Assembly: GCA_947500545.1 (NCBI GenBank) | Contig: CANMSO010000014.1 | Location: 1-62,730 of the forward strand | From: an uncultured Aquimarina sp. | GTDB taxonomy: Bacteria > Bacteroidota > Bacteroidia > Flavobacteriales > Flavobacteriaceae | Length of the DNA: 62,730 bases | Direction of reading: 5' to 3' | Part shown: piece after piece, positions 26,726 to 35,471 of the stretch | How positions within the stretch are numbered: the first letter of the stretch is position 1 | Layout: each line of letters begins with the position of its first letter | Notes under the pieces: generated by a model | What the model was told of the DNA's origin: nothing | Seen by the model: only the letters and a program-made list of their open reading frames with translations | The model's database searches: none | Translations under genes and position numbers: made by a program

Positions 26726-27076
26726 ATGCATAAATTTAAAGATTTAGAAATCTGGAAAAAAAGTAGGGTGTTTTGCTCTAAAATTTACGCTATAACGTCA
26801 AAGTTTCCTGAAACTGAAAAATTTGGATTGACTAATCAATTACGAAAAGCTTCAGTTTCAATTCCATCCAATATAGCTGAAGGGTCATCAAGAAACACAA
26901 ATAAAGACTTTTCAAGGTTTCTTCAGATTACCTTGGGTTCTGCTTATGAGATCGAAACACAATTACTTATCTCATTTGATATAAAGTTCATTGATCAAGC
27001 TGAACTAGATTCTTTATTAAATGATTTAAACTCCATTGTCAAAATGACATCAAAATTTAAATCAACATTAAAATAA
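26726..27076 (+). CDS. Four-helix bundle protein (23S rRNA intervening-sequence protein family)
   Basis: The 116-residue protein begins MHKFKDLEIWKKSRVFCSKI and contains LTNQLRKASVSIPSNIAEGS, both hallmark phrases of the S23/IVP four-helix bundle family. It forms pentamers in the known structures. Some relatives sit within 23S rRNA intervening sequences, but most, like this one, are in ordinary chromosomal positions and have no known role. It sits 51 bases after panB and 48 bases before the RluA-type gene. Such genes are often sporadic between related strains, so a recent insertion is possible. Confidence 0.9.
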   Translation: MHKFKDLEIWKKSRVFCSKIYAITSKFPETEKFGLTNQLRKASVSIPSNIAEGSSRNTNKDFSRFLQITLGSAYEIETQLLISFDIKFIDQAELDSLLNDLNSIVKMTSKFKSTLK

Positions 27077-27124
27077 TTCCAAAAATCGAATAATCCAACG
27101 ATCTAACTCATCTAAGAAGTCCAA

Positions 27125-27820
27125 ATGTCCAAAACCCTCTCTAATAAATCCAATCTTCAGGTTCTTTACGAAGACAATCATATCATTGTTGTCAATAAAC
27201 GACCAGGCGATATTGTACAAGGTGACAAAACTGGTGACAAGCCTCTTAGTGATATCGTCAAAGAATATATTGCAGAAAAATATAATAAACCAGGAGCTGT
27301 TTATCTGGGTGTAGTACATCGTTTAGATAGACCCACTAGTGGTATTGTGATATTTGCAAGAACCAGTAAAGCATTACCAAGACTTAACAAGCTATTTGCC
27401 GAAAAAGAAGCTCAAAAAACCTATTGGGCAGTGGTGAAACAACAACCCCCTAAAGAAAGTGACACCCTAATTCATTGGCTGAAACGAAATCCAAAACAGA
27501 ATAAATCTTATGCCAATAAAAATGAGGTTCTGGATAGTAAAAAAGCAATATTGGATTATAAATTAATTAAAAGATTAGATAATTACTACTTACTTGAAAT
27601 TGATCTACAGACCGGTCGCCATCATCAGATACGGGCTCAACTCTCTAGTATAGGCAGTATGATTAAAGGTGATCTGAAATATGGTGCTGACCGCAGTAAT
27701 AAAGATGGGAGTATTCATTTACATGCCAGAAGATTAACGTTTACACACCCTGTGAAAAAAGAGCCGCTTACTATTACTGCTCCTCCTCCAACCGATCCTA
27801 TCTGGGATGCTTGTGTATGA
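27125..27820 (+). CDS. RluA family pseudouridine synthase
   Basis: The 231-residue protein converts uridine to pseudouridine in RNA. The core motif GVVHRLDRPTSGIVIFART places the catalytic Asp at residue 68. LQTGRHHQIRAQLS and the closing LTFTHPVKKEPL also fit the RluA family. There is no N-terminal S4 domain, so the protein is of the short RluA/TruC-like type. The rRNA or tRNA target cannot be assigned. The stop codon abuts that of the convergent DinB-like gene, with no spacer for a terminator. Confidence 0.93.
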   Translation: MSKTLSNKSNLQVLYEDNHIIVVNKRPGDIVQGDKTGDKPLSDIVKEYIAEKYNKPGAVYLGVVHRLDRPTSGIVIFARTSKALPRLNKLFAEKEAQKTYWAVVKQQPPKESDTLIHWLKRNPKQNKSYANKNEVLDSKKAILDYKLIKRLDNYYLLEIDLQTGRHHQIRAQLSSIGSMIKGDLKYGADRSNKDGSIHLHARRLTFTHPVKKEPLTITAPPPTDPIWDACV

Positions 27821-28273
27821 TCAACCTCTTATTTGTTTCATATGATGCTCCATATGCTCTATATAATCCATAAATAACCACTTTAAAGTTTCCGTACGAT
27901 CATTATTCAATAAGATAGAATAATTCGACAAAGAGAATTGAAGTTTTATGATTACATGAAGTACTTGTTTATTCAAAGAAACACATAAATCAACTATGTC
28001 ATTAAGATCTTTTTTCTGATAGCCATTTACCTTTACCAGTTCATCTTGATCATATTGTTTTATAACATAAGGTTGCGGTTTGAATTGTGCTTCGGTAAAG
28101 CGTTGTAAGTTATTAATTGCAGAATCAATTAAATGTCCTAAAATTTCTTTTTTTGACCATTTTTCTTCTAAAGGTTTATGATCAAGATCGTATACATCCA
28201 TTTCAGGAATAGTTTGTTCAATTTCTTTTATCAAACTTTCAAATTTGACAAATGCGCTTTTCATTGTCATCAC
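27821..28273 (-). CDS. DinB family protein
   Basis: This 150-residue helical protein resembles the DinB/YfiT superfamily. It has the early KWSKKEILGHLIDSAINNLQRF, with a metal-ligand His in GHLIDSA, and a late DYIEHMEHHMKQIRG supplying the His pair. The three His positions usual for metal binding in this fold are therefore visible. Members include thiol-dependent transferases such as bacillithiol S-transferases, but many have no known role. It lies 9 bases downstream of the EamA transporter gene and is probably co-transcribed with it. Confidence 0.85.
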   Translation of the reverse strand: MMTMKSAFVKFESLIKEIEQTIPEMDVYDLDHKPLEEKWSKKEILGHLIDSAINNLQRFTEAQFKPQPYVIKQYDQDELVKVNGYQKKDLNDIVDLCVSLNKQVLHVIIKLQFSLSNYSILLNNDRTETLKWLFMDYIEHMEHHMKQIRG

Positions 28274-28282
28274 AGTTACAAG

Positions 28283-29140
28283 TTATTTATAGGTTCTCAC
28301 ACTTTCAATTACAACAGAGGTTAAAATCAATACTCCCCCAATAATTGTAGATAACACAGGGATTTCACCCAAAAAGATCATTCCGATAATAATACCATAT
28401 ACCGGTTGTACGCTACTTATAATACTAGCTGTTGTAATCGAAAATCGTTTAAAACTAGCCAAAAACAGGGTATGCCCTATGGCAGTTGTTAATAGCGCAA
28501 GTGTTAATGTAGGCAACCATTGATCTTTAATACCAGAACTATCCATTATAAACAAAAATGGTAACAGAAAAATACTAACAACAACTAATTGGTACCACAT
28601 TAAAACCGACCCATTATAACTACCAACTTTGGTTTTCATAATTAGATTGCGCAATGAGTAACATAATGCCGAAATTATTCCGAGAATTACCGCCTTTGTG
28701 TATGAATTGCTAAAATCCAGATCCGGAACAAGAAAATAAATCCCTATTAAAACCAAGAGTGCGAGTAACAAATGTACTTTTTGAAACTTTGTTTTCAGTA
28801 GTACTGGCTCTAACAATGCCGTAATCACAGGGTATGTAAATATTGATAGCATACCAATAGCTACATTAGAAAGCTTGAGTGAATAGAAATAGGTAATCCA
28901 ATGTAATCCCATTAAAATTCCACTTAGAATGATTGTCGGTCGATCTTTACTACCTGTCCTAAATGAAATTCCTTTCCATTTACAAAATAAAAACAATAAT
29001 ATTCCCGCCAAAATAGCTCTGAAACCAATAATCACTGGTACAGGCATGTCTATATATCTTCCTAATGCTCCTGATGTACTTATTAAAAGCATAGCCAGGT
29101 TTAGTTCTAATATATTACGCAGATGTAGATTTTTTTGCAT
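28283..29140 (-). CDS. EamA/DMT superfamily transporter
   Basis: The 285-residue protein has ten predicted membrane helices arranged as two EamA repeats, the standard drug/metabolite transporter form. Typical phrases are GFRAILAGILLFLFC in the first half, and SSVQPVYGIIIGMIFLGE near the end of the second, where the family's PVxGxxxGxxxLGE signature occurs. It would export or import a small metabolite across the inner membrane. The substrate cannot be predicted. It lies in a minus-strand run with the helical-repeat gene upstream (12-base gap) and DinB downstream. Confidence 0.9.
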   Translation of the reverse strand: MQKNLHLRNILELNLAMLLISTSGALGRYIDMPVPVIIGFRAILAGILLFLFCKWKGISFRTGSKDRPTIILSGILMGLHWITYFYSLKLSNVAIGMLSIFTYPVITALLEPVLLKTKFQKVHLLLALLVLIGIYFLVPDLDFSNSYTKAVILGIISALCYSLRNLIMKTKVGSYNGSVLMWYQLVVVSIFLLPFLFIMDSSGIKDQWLPTLTLALLTTAIGHTLFLASFKRFSITTASIISSVQPVYGIIIGMIFLGEIPVLSTIIGGVLILTSVVIESVRTYK

Positions 29141-29152
29141 AGAAGAATTGTA

Positions 29153-30697
29153 TTATCGAATCAGTTTTTGAGATTTTTCTTTTATAATATCAGCAACTGG
29201 TCTTCCTTCGATATTACTTTCTAGCCATGATAAGATATCCAAATATAAAAAAGCTCTTTTTTCATAAGGATGGTCTTCATATTGTTTTAATGTAGCATGC
29301 AATTTTTTAAATTCATCTTTGATTTGATGCGGAAATATGTCACCAAGATTTTTTAAGAATTTAATCATTTCTTTTTGCACTTCATGAAGGTCGTTCATTT
29401 TGATTAAGAATCTATAGGTTTCTTTTAATTGACTCTCTAAATGGTAATCCATACCCGCTTCATAATGTGCCACTAAACTTAACACCCTAGAGAAACACAT
29501 TAAATCCTCTCGCATTTTTAAAGATCTATTATTAATAATCTTAGCAAGATATTCAATACATTTTTTATGATTTGCCATTCCAAAATACAAACACCCAATT
29601 TTATAGTATAGTACCATAATATGGTGATCATCTATCCTATTTTTAAATTCATTGATTCCTTTTAGAATCTCATCAACCAAATATTCTCCTTGATCAAATG
29701 TACCTTCTAAGAAGTGAATATTTAATTTGTTATTATAGATAAACTGAAATGACAATACTTCTATATTATCATCCATAGGAAATGTCTCCTGGGATATAGT
29801 TTCTTCTAATCTATTTAATGTTGTCTTTAACTGTGTCTTATCCTTTATTAAAAACAAAGATTCTAGTAGGTAATGATTACCTCTTAAGAAAAAAACGGGA
29901 TTTAGAACGATCATTTTTGGATGCTCATAAAACAGATCGACCCATTTTTTAGAGTATTTATAACATGATAAAAAGTCCTGAATAATGAAACTATACCATA
30001 AATGAGCTTTATATAGCCAAAGTTTTTCTCTAAAACCCAACATACTCCACTCATATTTTGGGAGTTTGCTATGAAAATAATTAGTGATTACATTATGTTC
30101 TTTATCATTTCTAACATAACCACTCTTCAGCATAAGTCCATACAATTGAAGTGAAAGGTTAGACAATTTGCTAGTTAACACATTTTTCATACTTAGCGTT
30201 TTCGCTTCAACGGTTAACTCATCTGCCCTACTATTAATACTTCTTGTGATGTATTGGGTTTCAATAATTTTCTCAAGCTCTACAATTTCATAAGCAATAT
30301 TGTGTTCCTCATTTTCTTTGGCCAACACTTTAGCTTTCTCTAATATCCTTAGACTCTGCTTATATAAACCCTTATGATACAAAATAGAAGCAAAATCAAG
30401 TTGCTCCCTTATTTGGGATCGTATATTTTGATGCAAAGGACTTAATCTTAAACTAACAAGAATCTGCTTGTATAAATGTGCTTTAAGGTTAGAAAGTTGC
30501 TGTTTTTTTACAATTCCCTTTTTTATAATAAGATCTTCATCAAGAACATCACTCTTATCCAAATGATTAAAAAGCGCAAGGAATTTTGAGTCGGTATTTA
30601 CTCCTAATCGACCCACATATACCTTAAATTGTCGCTTTTCAGATTTAGAGAGCGACTTTACCAAAACAAACAAAGGATCTTTTTGATCATTAGTCAT
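29153..30697 (-). CDS. Uncharacterised helical-repeat (TPR-like) protein
   Basis: This 514-residue protein has no signal peptide and no membrane segment. It is almost entirely alpha-helical, with paired helices that suggest TPR-like repeats, for example LYHKGLYKQSLRILEKAKV and YYKIGCLYFGMANHKKCIE. The N-terminal KSLSKSEKRQFKVY block is a phrase I associate with a Bacteroidetes-specific family of unknown function. No enzyme motif is seen. It is the first gene of a minus-strand unit with the transporter and DinB genes, and is divergent from leuA across about 200 bases. Confidence 0.6.
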   Translation of the reverse strand: MTNDQKDPLFVLVKSLSKSEKRQFKVYVGRLGVNTDSKFLALFNHLDKSDVLDEDLIIKKGIVKKQQLSNLKAHLYKQILVSLRLSPLHQNIRSQIREQLDFASILYHKGLYKQSLRILEKAKVLAKENEEHNIAYEIVELEKIIETQYITRSINSRADELTVEAKTLSMKNVLTSKLSNLSLQLYGLMLKSGYVRNDKEHNVITNYFHSKLPKYEWSMLGFREKLWLYKAHLWYSFIIQDFLSCYKYSKKWVDLFYEHPKMIVLNPVFFLRGNHYLLESLFLIKDKTQLKTTLNRLEETISQETFPMDDNIEVLSFQFIYNNKLNIHFLEGTFDQGEYLVDEILKGINEFKNRIDDHHIMVLYYKIGCLYFGMANHKKCIEYLAKIINNRSLKMREDLMCFSRVLSLVAHYEAGMDYHLESQLKETYRFLIKMNDLHEVQKEMIKFLKNLGDIFPHQIKDEFKKLHATLKQYEDHPYEKRAFLYLDILSWLESNIEGRPVADIIKEKSQKLIR

Positions 30698-30831
30698 TGT
30701 AAGAAAATATACCTTAATTAATTAATTATCAGGATTTTAGGTTTTCAATAAATTAGTTTAGCATTGTAAAACAATCTATCAAATACCTCCCTTTTGAATT
30801 CCCAAAATATAAATTCGTAAGAGATTTAAGA

Positions 30832-30870
30832 AACATCTTTCAAGAATATTTTGAAAAGATGTTGTTTTTA
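30832..30870 (+). terminator. Attenuator-like hairpin in the leuA leader
   Basis: AACATCTTTCAA pairs with TTGAAAAGATGTT with one bulged base and is followed by GTTTTTATT. The form is that of an intrinsic terminator, but it lies in the leader only about 35 bases before leuA, on the same strand. No leucine-rich leader peptide is visible upstream, so the regulating signal, if any, is unknown. Confidence 0.5.
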
Positions 30871-30904
30871 TTAAACCGCTAAAAATATAATTCACGAAAT
30901 TCCT

Positions 30905-32077
30905 ATGAGTGATAATAAAGTTCAAATATTTGACACCACACTAAGAGACGGGGAACAAGTCCCTGGCTGTAAGCTTAATACAGAACAAAAGTTGATCATC
31001 GCAGAACGTCTGGATCTTCTTGGAGTTGATGTTATTGAAGCTGGATTTCCTGTTTCAAGCCCTGGAGATTTTGCATCGGTAACCGAAATCGCGAAAATTG
31101 TAAAAAATGCAACAGTATGTGGACTCACTAGAGCTGTAGAAAATGATATTAAGGTGGCTGCTGAAGCACTAGTATATGCAAAAAGACCAAGAATACATAC
31201 CGGAATTGGGACCTCGGAATCACATATAAAATATAAGTTTAATTCAACTCAGGAAAAAGTAATTGAGCGTGGTATAGCCGCGGTTAAATACGCTAAATCT
31301 TTTGTTGAGGACGTAGAATTTTATGCTGAAGATGCTGGTCGCACCGACAATGAATTCTTAGCGCGAGTTTGTGAAGCTATGATCAGAGCCGGGGCGACCG
31401 TTCTTAACATCCCAGATACAACTGGATATTGCCTTCCTGAAGAATATGGAGCTAAGATTAAATACCTTAAAGAAAATGTAAAAGGAATTGATAACGTTAT
31501 TATCTCTTGTCATTGCCATAATGATTTGGGATTAGCAACTGCTAATTCAATCTCTGGAGCTATTAATGGTGCAAGACAAATTGAATGTACGATTAATGGA
31601 ATTGGTGAGCGTGCTGGTAATACTGCTTTAGAAGAAGTAGTAATGATCATGAATCAACATCCGTATTTAGACCTTAATACTAGTATTAATACAAAATTAC
31701 TTTATGATACTAGTCGTATGGTTTCAGAAAATATGGGAATGATGGTACAACCCAACAAAGCAATTGTTGGTGCTAATGCCTTCGCTCATAGTTCAGGTAT
31801 ACATCAGGACGGAGTCATAAAAAATCGTGAAACCTATGAGATCATTGACCCTGCAGAGGTAGGAGTAACAGAATCTGCAATTGTACTTACCGCAAGAAGT
31901 GGAAGAGCTGCTTTGGCTTATAGAGCAAAAAAGGTTGGATATGAATTAACAAAGCTTCAACTAGATGATGTCTATAAAGAATTCCTAAGCTTTGCAGATA
32001 GAAAAAAAGAAGTACTGGATCAGGATATCCACCAGATTATGAAAAATACAAATGTAACAGCTGCGGTTGTTGCCTAA
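30905..32077 (+). CDS. leuA: 2-isopropylmalate synthase, short form without the regulatory domain
   Basis: The 390-residue enzyme condenses acetyl-CoA and 2-oxoisovalerate in the first committed step of leucine synthesis. The barrel opens VQIFDTTLRDGEQVPG with the metal-binding Asp, and has ISCHCHNDLGLATANS with the two His ligands and GIGERAGNTALEEV. After the barrel there is only the helical linker region (AHSSGIHQDGVIK to about residue 385). The C-terminal LeuA dimer domain, about 130 residues in E. coli LeuA and the site of leucine feedback, is absent. It leads the leuACDB operon. A homocitrate-synthase-like activity is possible from sequence alone, but the operon supports LeuA. Confidence 0.93.
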   Translation: MSDNKVQIFDTTLRDGEQVPGCKLNTEQKLIIAERLDLLGVDVIEAGFPVSSPGDFASVTEIAKIVKNATVCGLTRAVENDIKVAAEALVYAKRPRIHTGIGTSESHIKYKFNSTQEKVIERGIAAVKYAKSFVEDVEFYAEDAGRTDNEFLARVCEAMIRAGATVLNIPDTTGYCLPEEYGAKIKYLKENVKGIDNVIISCHCHNDLGLATANSISGAINGARQIECTINGIGERAGNTALEEVVMIMNQHPYLDLNTSINTKLLYDTSRMVSENMGMMVQPNKAIVGANAFAHSSGIHQDGVIKNRETYEIIDPAEVGVTESAIVLTARSGRAALAYRAKKVGYELTKLQLDDVYKEFLSFADRKKEVLDQDIHQIMKNTNVTAAVVA

Positions 32078-32137
32078 AATAATATGAATACCCCTTCTTG
32101 GCAATTATTACCAAGTTGGTACTTTTAAGATAAATTA

Positions 32138-33520
32138 ATGAAGAAAACCTTATTTGATAAAGTTTGGGATGCTCATGTCGTCAAAGAGATTCAAGACGGC
32201 CCACAGATATTATATATAGACAAGCATCTAATCCACGAAGTAACTAGTCCCCAAGCATTTGGAGAATTAGAACAACGTGGAATTCCTGTTTTTAGACCGG
32301 ATCAAATCGTAGCTACAGCAGATCATAATACGCCAACAATTGATCAACACTTGCCAGTAAAAGATGTGTTATCAAGAAATCAACTTACCCAGCTCACTAA
32401 AAACTGCGAAAAAAACAACATTACGCTTTACGGACTTGGTCATAAATACAATGGTATAGTTCACGTAATGGCTCCTGAGCTAGGAATCACACAACCAGGT
32501 ATGACTATGGTATGTGGTGATAGTCACACCTCTACTCATGGTGCGTTTGGTACCATTGCTTTTGGAATAGGTACTAGCCAGGTAGCCCAGGTTTTTGCTA
32601 GTCAGAGCTTATTACTTCAAAAACCAAAAAGCTTACGTGTAAGTGTAAACGGAAAATTAAAACCTGGTGTATTACCAAAAGATGTAATCTTATATGTGAT
32701 TGCAAAACTTGGTACAAATGCAGGTACAGGATATTTCTGTGAATATGCCGGCAACGTATTTAAAGACATGTCTATGGAAGGGCGAATGACAGTATGTAAC
32801 ATGAGTATCGAAATGGGAGCTCGTGGCGGTATGATCGCTCCTGATGAAACTACTTTTGACTATATAAAAGGAAGAAAGTTTGCTCCCAAAGGAGACGAAT
32901 TTGATAAAAAAGTGGCCTATTGGAAAACGTTACCTACAGATGAAGGTGCTACTTTTGATAAAGAATATCATTTCGATGCGGCCGATATAGAACCAATGAT
33001 CACATATGGTACTAATCCAGGTATGGGAATCAAAATCACAGAAAATATTCCTATTGAAAACAATGCCTCATTTGAGAAATCATTGGCTTATATGAATTTT
33101 GAAAAAGGACAATCCTTGATTGATCAAAAAATCAATTATGTCTTTATCGGAAGCTGTACTAATAGTAGAATTGAAGATTTTAGAGTAGCAGCCAGCTTTG
33201 TTAAAGGGAAGAAGAAAGCGAATAATGTAACGGCATGGTTCGTTCCTGGTTCTCAACAAGTGGCACAACAAATTGTAGAAGAAGGACTAAAAGAAGTTTT
33301 TGAAGAAGCAGGGTTTAAGCTACGTCAGCCTGGTTGTTCTGCTTGTCTCGCTATGAATGATGATAAAATACCTGAAGGAGAATATTGTGTATCTACTTCA
33401 AACCGAAATTTTGAAGGGCGACAAGGACAAGGATCAAGAACCATTTTGGCAAGTCCCCTCGTAGCAGCAGCTACCGCCATCGAAGGAAAAATTATTGACA
33501 TTACTAAACAATTAAATTAA
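32138..33520 (+). CDS. leuC: 3-isopropylmalate dehydratase large subunit
   Basis: The 460-residue protein is the aconitase-like large subunit that, with LeuD, interconverts 2- and 3-isopropylmalate. The 4Fe-4S cluster cysteines are in GSCTNSRIEDF and GCSACLAMN. The early VTSPQAFGEL, MVCGDSHTSTHGAFG and SNRNFEGRQG blocks are all intact. Its length matches LeuC. It lies 60 bases after leuA and 2 bases before leuD, as expected for subunits made together. Confidence 0.97.
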   Translation: MKKTLFDKVWDAHVVKEIQDGPQILYIDKHLIHEVTSPQAFGELEQRGIPVFRPDQIVATADHNTPTIDQHLPVKDVLSRNQLTQLTKNCEKNNITLYGLGHKYNGIVHVMAPELGITQPGMTMVCGDSHTSTHGAFGTIAFGIGTSQVAQVFASQSLLLQKPKSLRVSVNGKLKPGVLPKDVILYVIAKLGTNAGTGYFCEYAGNVFKDMSMEGRMTVCNMSIEMGARGGMIAPDETTFDYIKGRKFAPKGDEFDKKVAYWKTLPTDEGATFDKEYHFDAADIEPMITYGTNPGMGIKITENIPIENNASFEKSLAYMNFEKGQSLIDQKINYVFIGSCTNSRIEDFRVAASFVKGKKKANNVTAWFVPGSQQVAQQIVEEGLKEVFEEAGFKLRQPGCSACLAMNDDKIPEGEYCVSTSNRNFEGRQGQGSRTILASPLVAAATAIEGKIIDITKQLN

Positions 33521-33522
33521 TC

Positions 33523-34110
33523 ATGGATAAGTTCACTAAACTAAAATCCACTGCCATACCATTATCTATAGAAAATGTAGATACGGATCAAATCATTCCA
33601 GCTCGTTTTCTAAAAGCAACAAGTCGAGAAGGGTTTGGAGAAAATTTGTTCAGAGATTGGCGTTACAACAAAGAAGGAAGTGCAAACAACGATTTTATAT
33701 TAAACAACACCATTTACCAAGGCAGTATTCTTGTCGCTGGTGATAATTTCGGATGCGGATCTAGTAGAGAACATGCAGCATGGGCTATTCATGATTATGG
33801 ATTCAAAGTAGTAGTATCTAGTTTCTTTGCCGATATTTTTAAAGGAAACGCTCTTAATAACGGAGTATTACCTGTACAGGTATCTCCTGAATATTTGGAA
33901 GAATTATTCAGTGAAATTGAAAAAGATCCAAATACTCAGATTGAAGTAGATCTTGAAGCTGAAAAAATAACACTTCTTAGTACCGGATCCTCAACAAATT
34001 TTGAGATCAATAGCTATAAAAAAACATGCTTGATTAATGGTTATGATGACATTGATTTTTTAATCAGTAACAAGGCAGAAATAGAAAAATTCGAAAATAC
34101 AAAGGCATAA
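33523..34110 (+). CDS. leuD: 3-isopropylmalate dehydratase small subunit
   Basis: The 195-residue small subunit provides the swivel domain of isopropylmalate isomerase. It has the conserved NVDTDQIIPARFLK near residue 19-32, and GDNFGCGSSREHAAWAI, which carries the substrate-binding loop, at about residues 70-86. The start is only 2 bases after the leuC stop. The length is standard for bacterial LeuD of the type that pairs with a 460-residue LeuC. Confidence 0.97.
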   Translation: MDKFTKLKSTAIPLSIENVDTDQIIPARFLKATSREGFGENLFRDWRYNKEGSANNDFILNNTIYQGSILVAGDNFGCGSSREHAAWAIHDYGFKVVVSSFFADIFKGNALNNGVLPVQVSPEYLEELFSEIEKDPNTQIEVDLEAEKITLLSTGSSTNFEINSYKKTCLINGYDDIDFLISNKAEIEKFENTKA

Positions 34111-34158
34111 ATAAAATACAACTGTCAGGTAAAATTTGACAAAAAAGAATAAAAATAG

Positions 34159-35274
34159 ATGAAACTAGACATCGCAGTATTATCAGGAGACGGTATAGGT
34201 CCAGAGGTGACCGCACAAGCTATTAAAGCATTAGAAGCAATTGCCCATGGCTTTGACCATACTTTTATATTCAAAGAGGCTATTGTAGGAGCTATCGCAA
34301 TTGACAAAACAGGAAATCCCCTACCCGATGAAACTTTAGAACTTTGTGCCAATACAGATGCGGTTTTGTTTGGTGCAATTGGAGATCCAAAATATGATAA
34401 CAACCCTAGTGCTCCGGTTCGCCCAGAGCAAGGACTATTAAAACTACGTAAAGAACTTGGACTCTACGCAAATATACGCCCTGTAAAAGCCTATAATACC
34501 CTTATAGACCAATCACCTCTTAAACGTGAAATAATTGAAGGGACCGATATCTCTATTTATCGTGAGCTTACCGGAGGTATTTACTTTGGAAAGAAAAACT
34601 TGAGTGAAGACGGAAACGTTGCTTCTGATCTTTGTGAGTACTCTAAACCTGAAATTGAGCGCATAACGCACCTGGCATTCAAAGCGGCACAAAAGCGAAG
34701 AAAAAAGTTAACATTAGTAGACAAAGCAAATGTGTTAGAATCTTCTCGTTTATGGAGAAAAGTAGTAACCGAAATAGCAAAAGAATATCAAGATGTAACT
34801 CTTGACTTTCTATTTGTAGATAATGCTGCCATGCAAATAATCCTTAATCCTAGTCAATTTGATGTTATCCTTACAGAAAACATGTTTGGAGACATTATTT
34901 CTGATGAGGCTAGCGTGATTGGTGGTTCAATAGGTTTATTAGCCTCTGCTTCTGTTGGTGATACCTGCTGTATGTTTGAACCTATTCATGGTTCTTACCC
35001 ACAAGCAACAGGAAAAGGAATTGCAAATCCAATTGCAGCTATATTATCCGCAGCAATGCTTCTGGAGCATTTTGATTTATTAGAAGAAGCTACTTCAATT
35101 AGAAATGCCGTAGAAAAAGCGCTGGAGCTAAATCTAACCACTCCGGATCTAAACACTACTAATCCGTTAACAACAGAAAAAGTTGGTGATTTTATTGCTG
35201 ATTATATTTTGAATCCTGAAGATTCTAATATGAATTTTGAAAATATACATGTAGGTCAATCTACAATAATTTAG
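34159..35274 (+). CDS. leuB: 3-isopropylmalate dehydrogenase
   Basis: The 371-residue enzyme oxidises and decarboxylates 3-isopropylmalate with NAD, giving the keto acid precursor of leucine. Motifs: LSGDGIGPEVTAQA at the start, LRKELGLYANIRP, RELTGGIYFG, the catalytic Lys in VDKANVLESSRLWR, and the metal-binding NMFGDIISDEASV with its Asp pair. EPIHGSYPQATGKGIANP follows. A tail of about 20 residues extends past the usual end. It completes the leucine operon and is followed by a clear terminator. Confidence 0.96.
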   Translation: MKLDIAVLSGDGIGPEVTAQAIKALEAIAHGFDHTFIFKEAIVGAIAIDKTGNPLPDETLELCANTDAVLFGAIGDPKYDNNPSAPVRPEQGLLKLRKELGLYANIRPVKAYNTLIDQSPLKREIIEGTDISIYRELTGGIYFGKKNLSEDGNVASDLCEYSKPEIERITHLAFKAAQKRRKKLTLVDKANVLESSRLWRKVVTEIAKEYQDVTLDFLFVDNAAMQIILNPSQFDVILTENMFGDIISDEASVIGGSIGLLASASVGDTCCMFEPIHGSYPQATGKGIANPIAAILSAAMLLEHFDLLEEATSIRNAVEKALELNLTTPDLNTTNPLTTEKVGDFIADYILNPEDSNMNFENIHVGQSTII

Positions 35275-35291
35275 TTTAAATGTCTGTTTAG

Positions 35292-35330
35292 AAAAAGCAA
35301 CCCGGGATCTTTCCTTGGTTGCTTTTTTGT
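35292..35330 (+). terminator. Terminator of the leucine operon
   Basis: An 11-base-pair stem AAAAAGCAACC with GGTTGCTTTTT encloses a GC-containing loop and is followed by T-rich sequence, just after leuB. Confidence 0.9.
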
Positions 35331-35471
35331 TTTACTCTTTTCTATTTGCAAACAACAATTCTAATTCAACAATAGTTAAAACTACTGTATTTCAAAATAT
35401 TACCAAGCCAATATTTTTAAAGCTAGACCTAAATCATTAATTTAGTGAGGCTAACGAAAAAGAATTCAAAA

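Noticed and set aside
30754..30761. TAGTTTAG as a leuA promoter -7 box
   Set aside because: It departs from TAnnTTTG and has no TTG at the proper distance, so I did not call a leuA promoter.
30720..30830. Leucine-rich leader peptide before leuA
   Set aside because: No ATG is found in this stretch on the plus strand.
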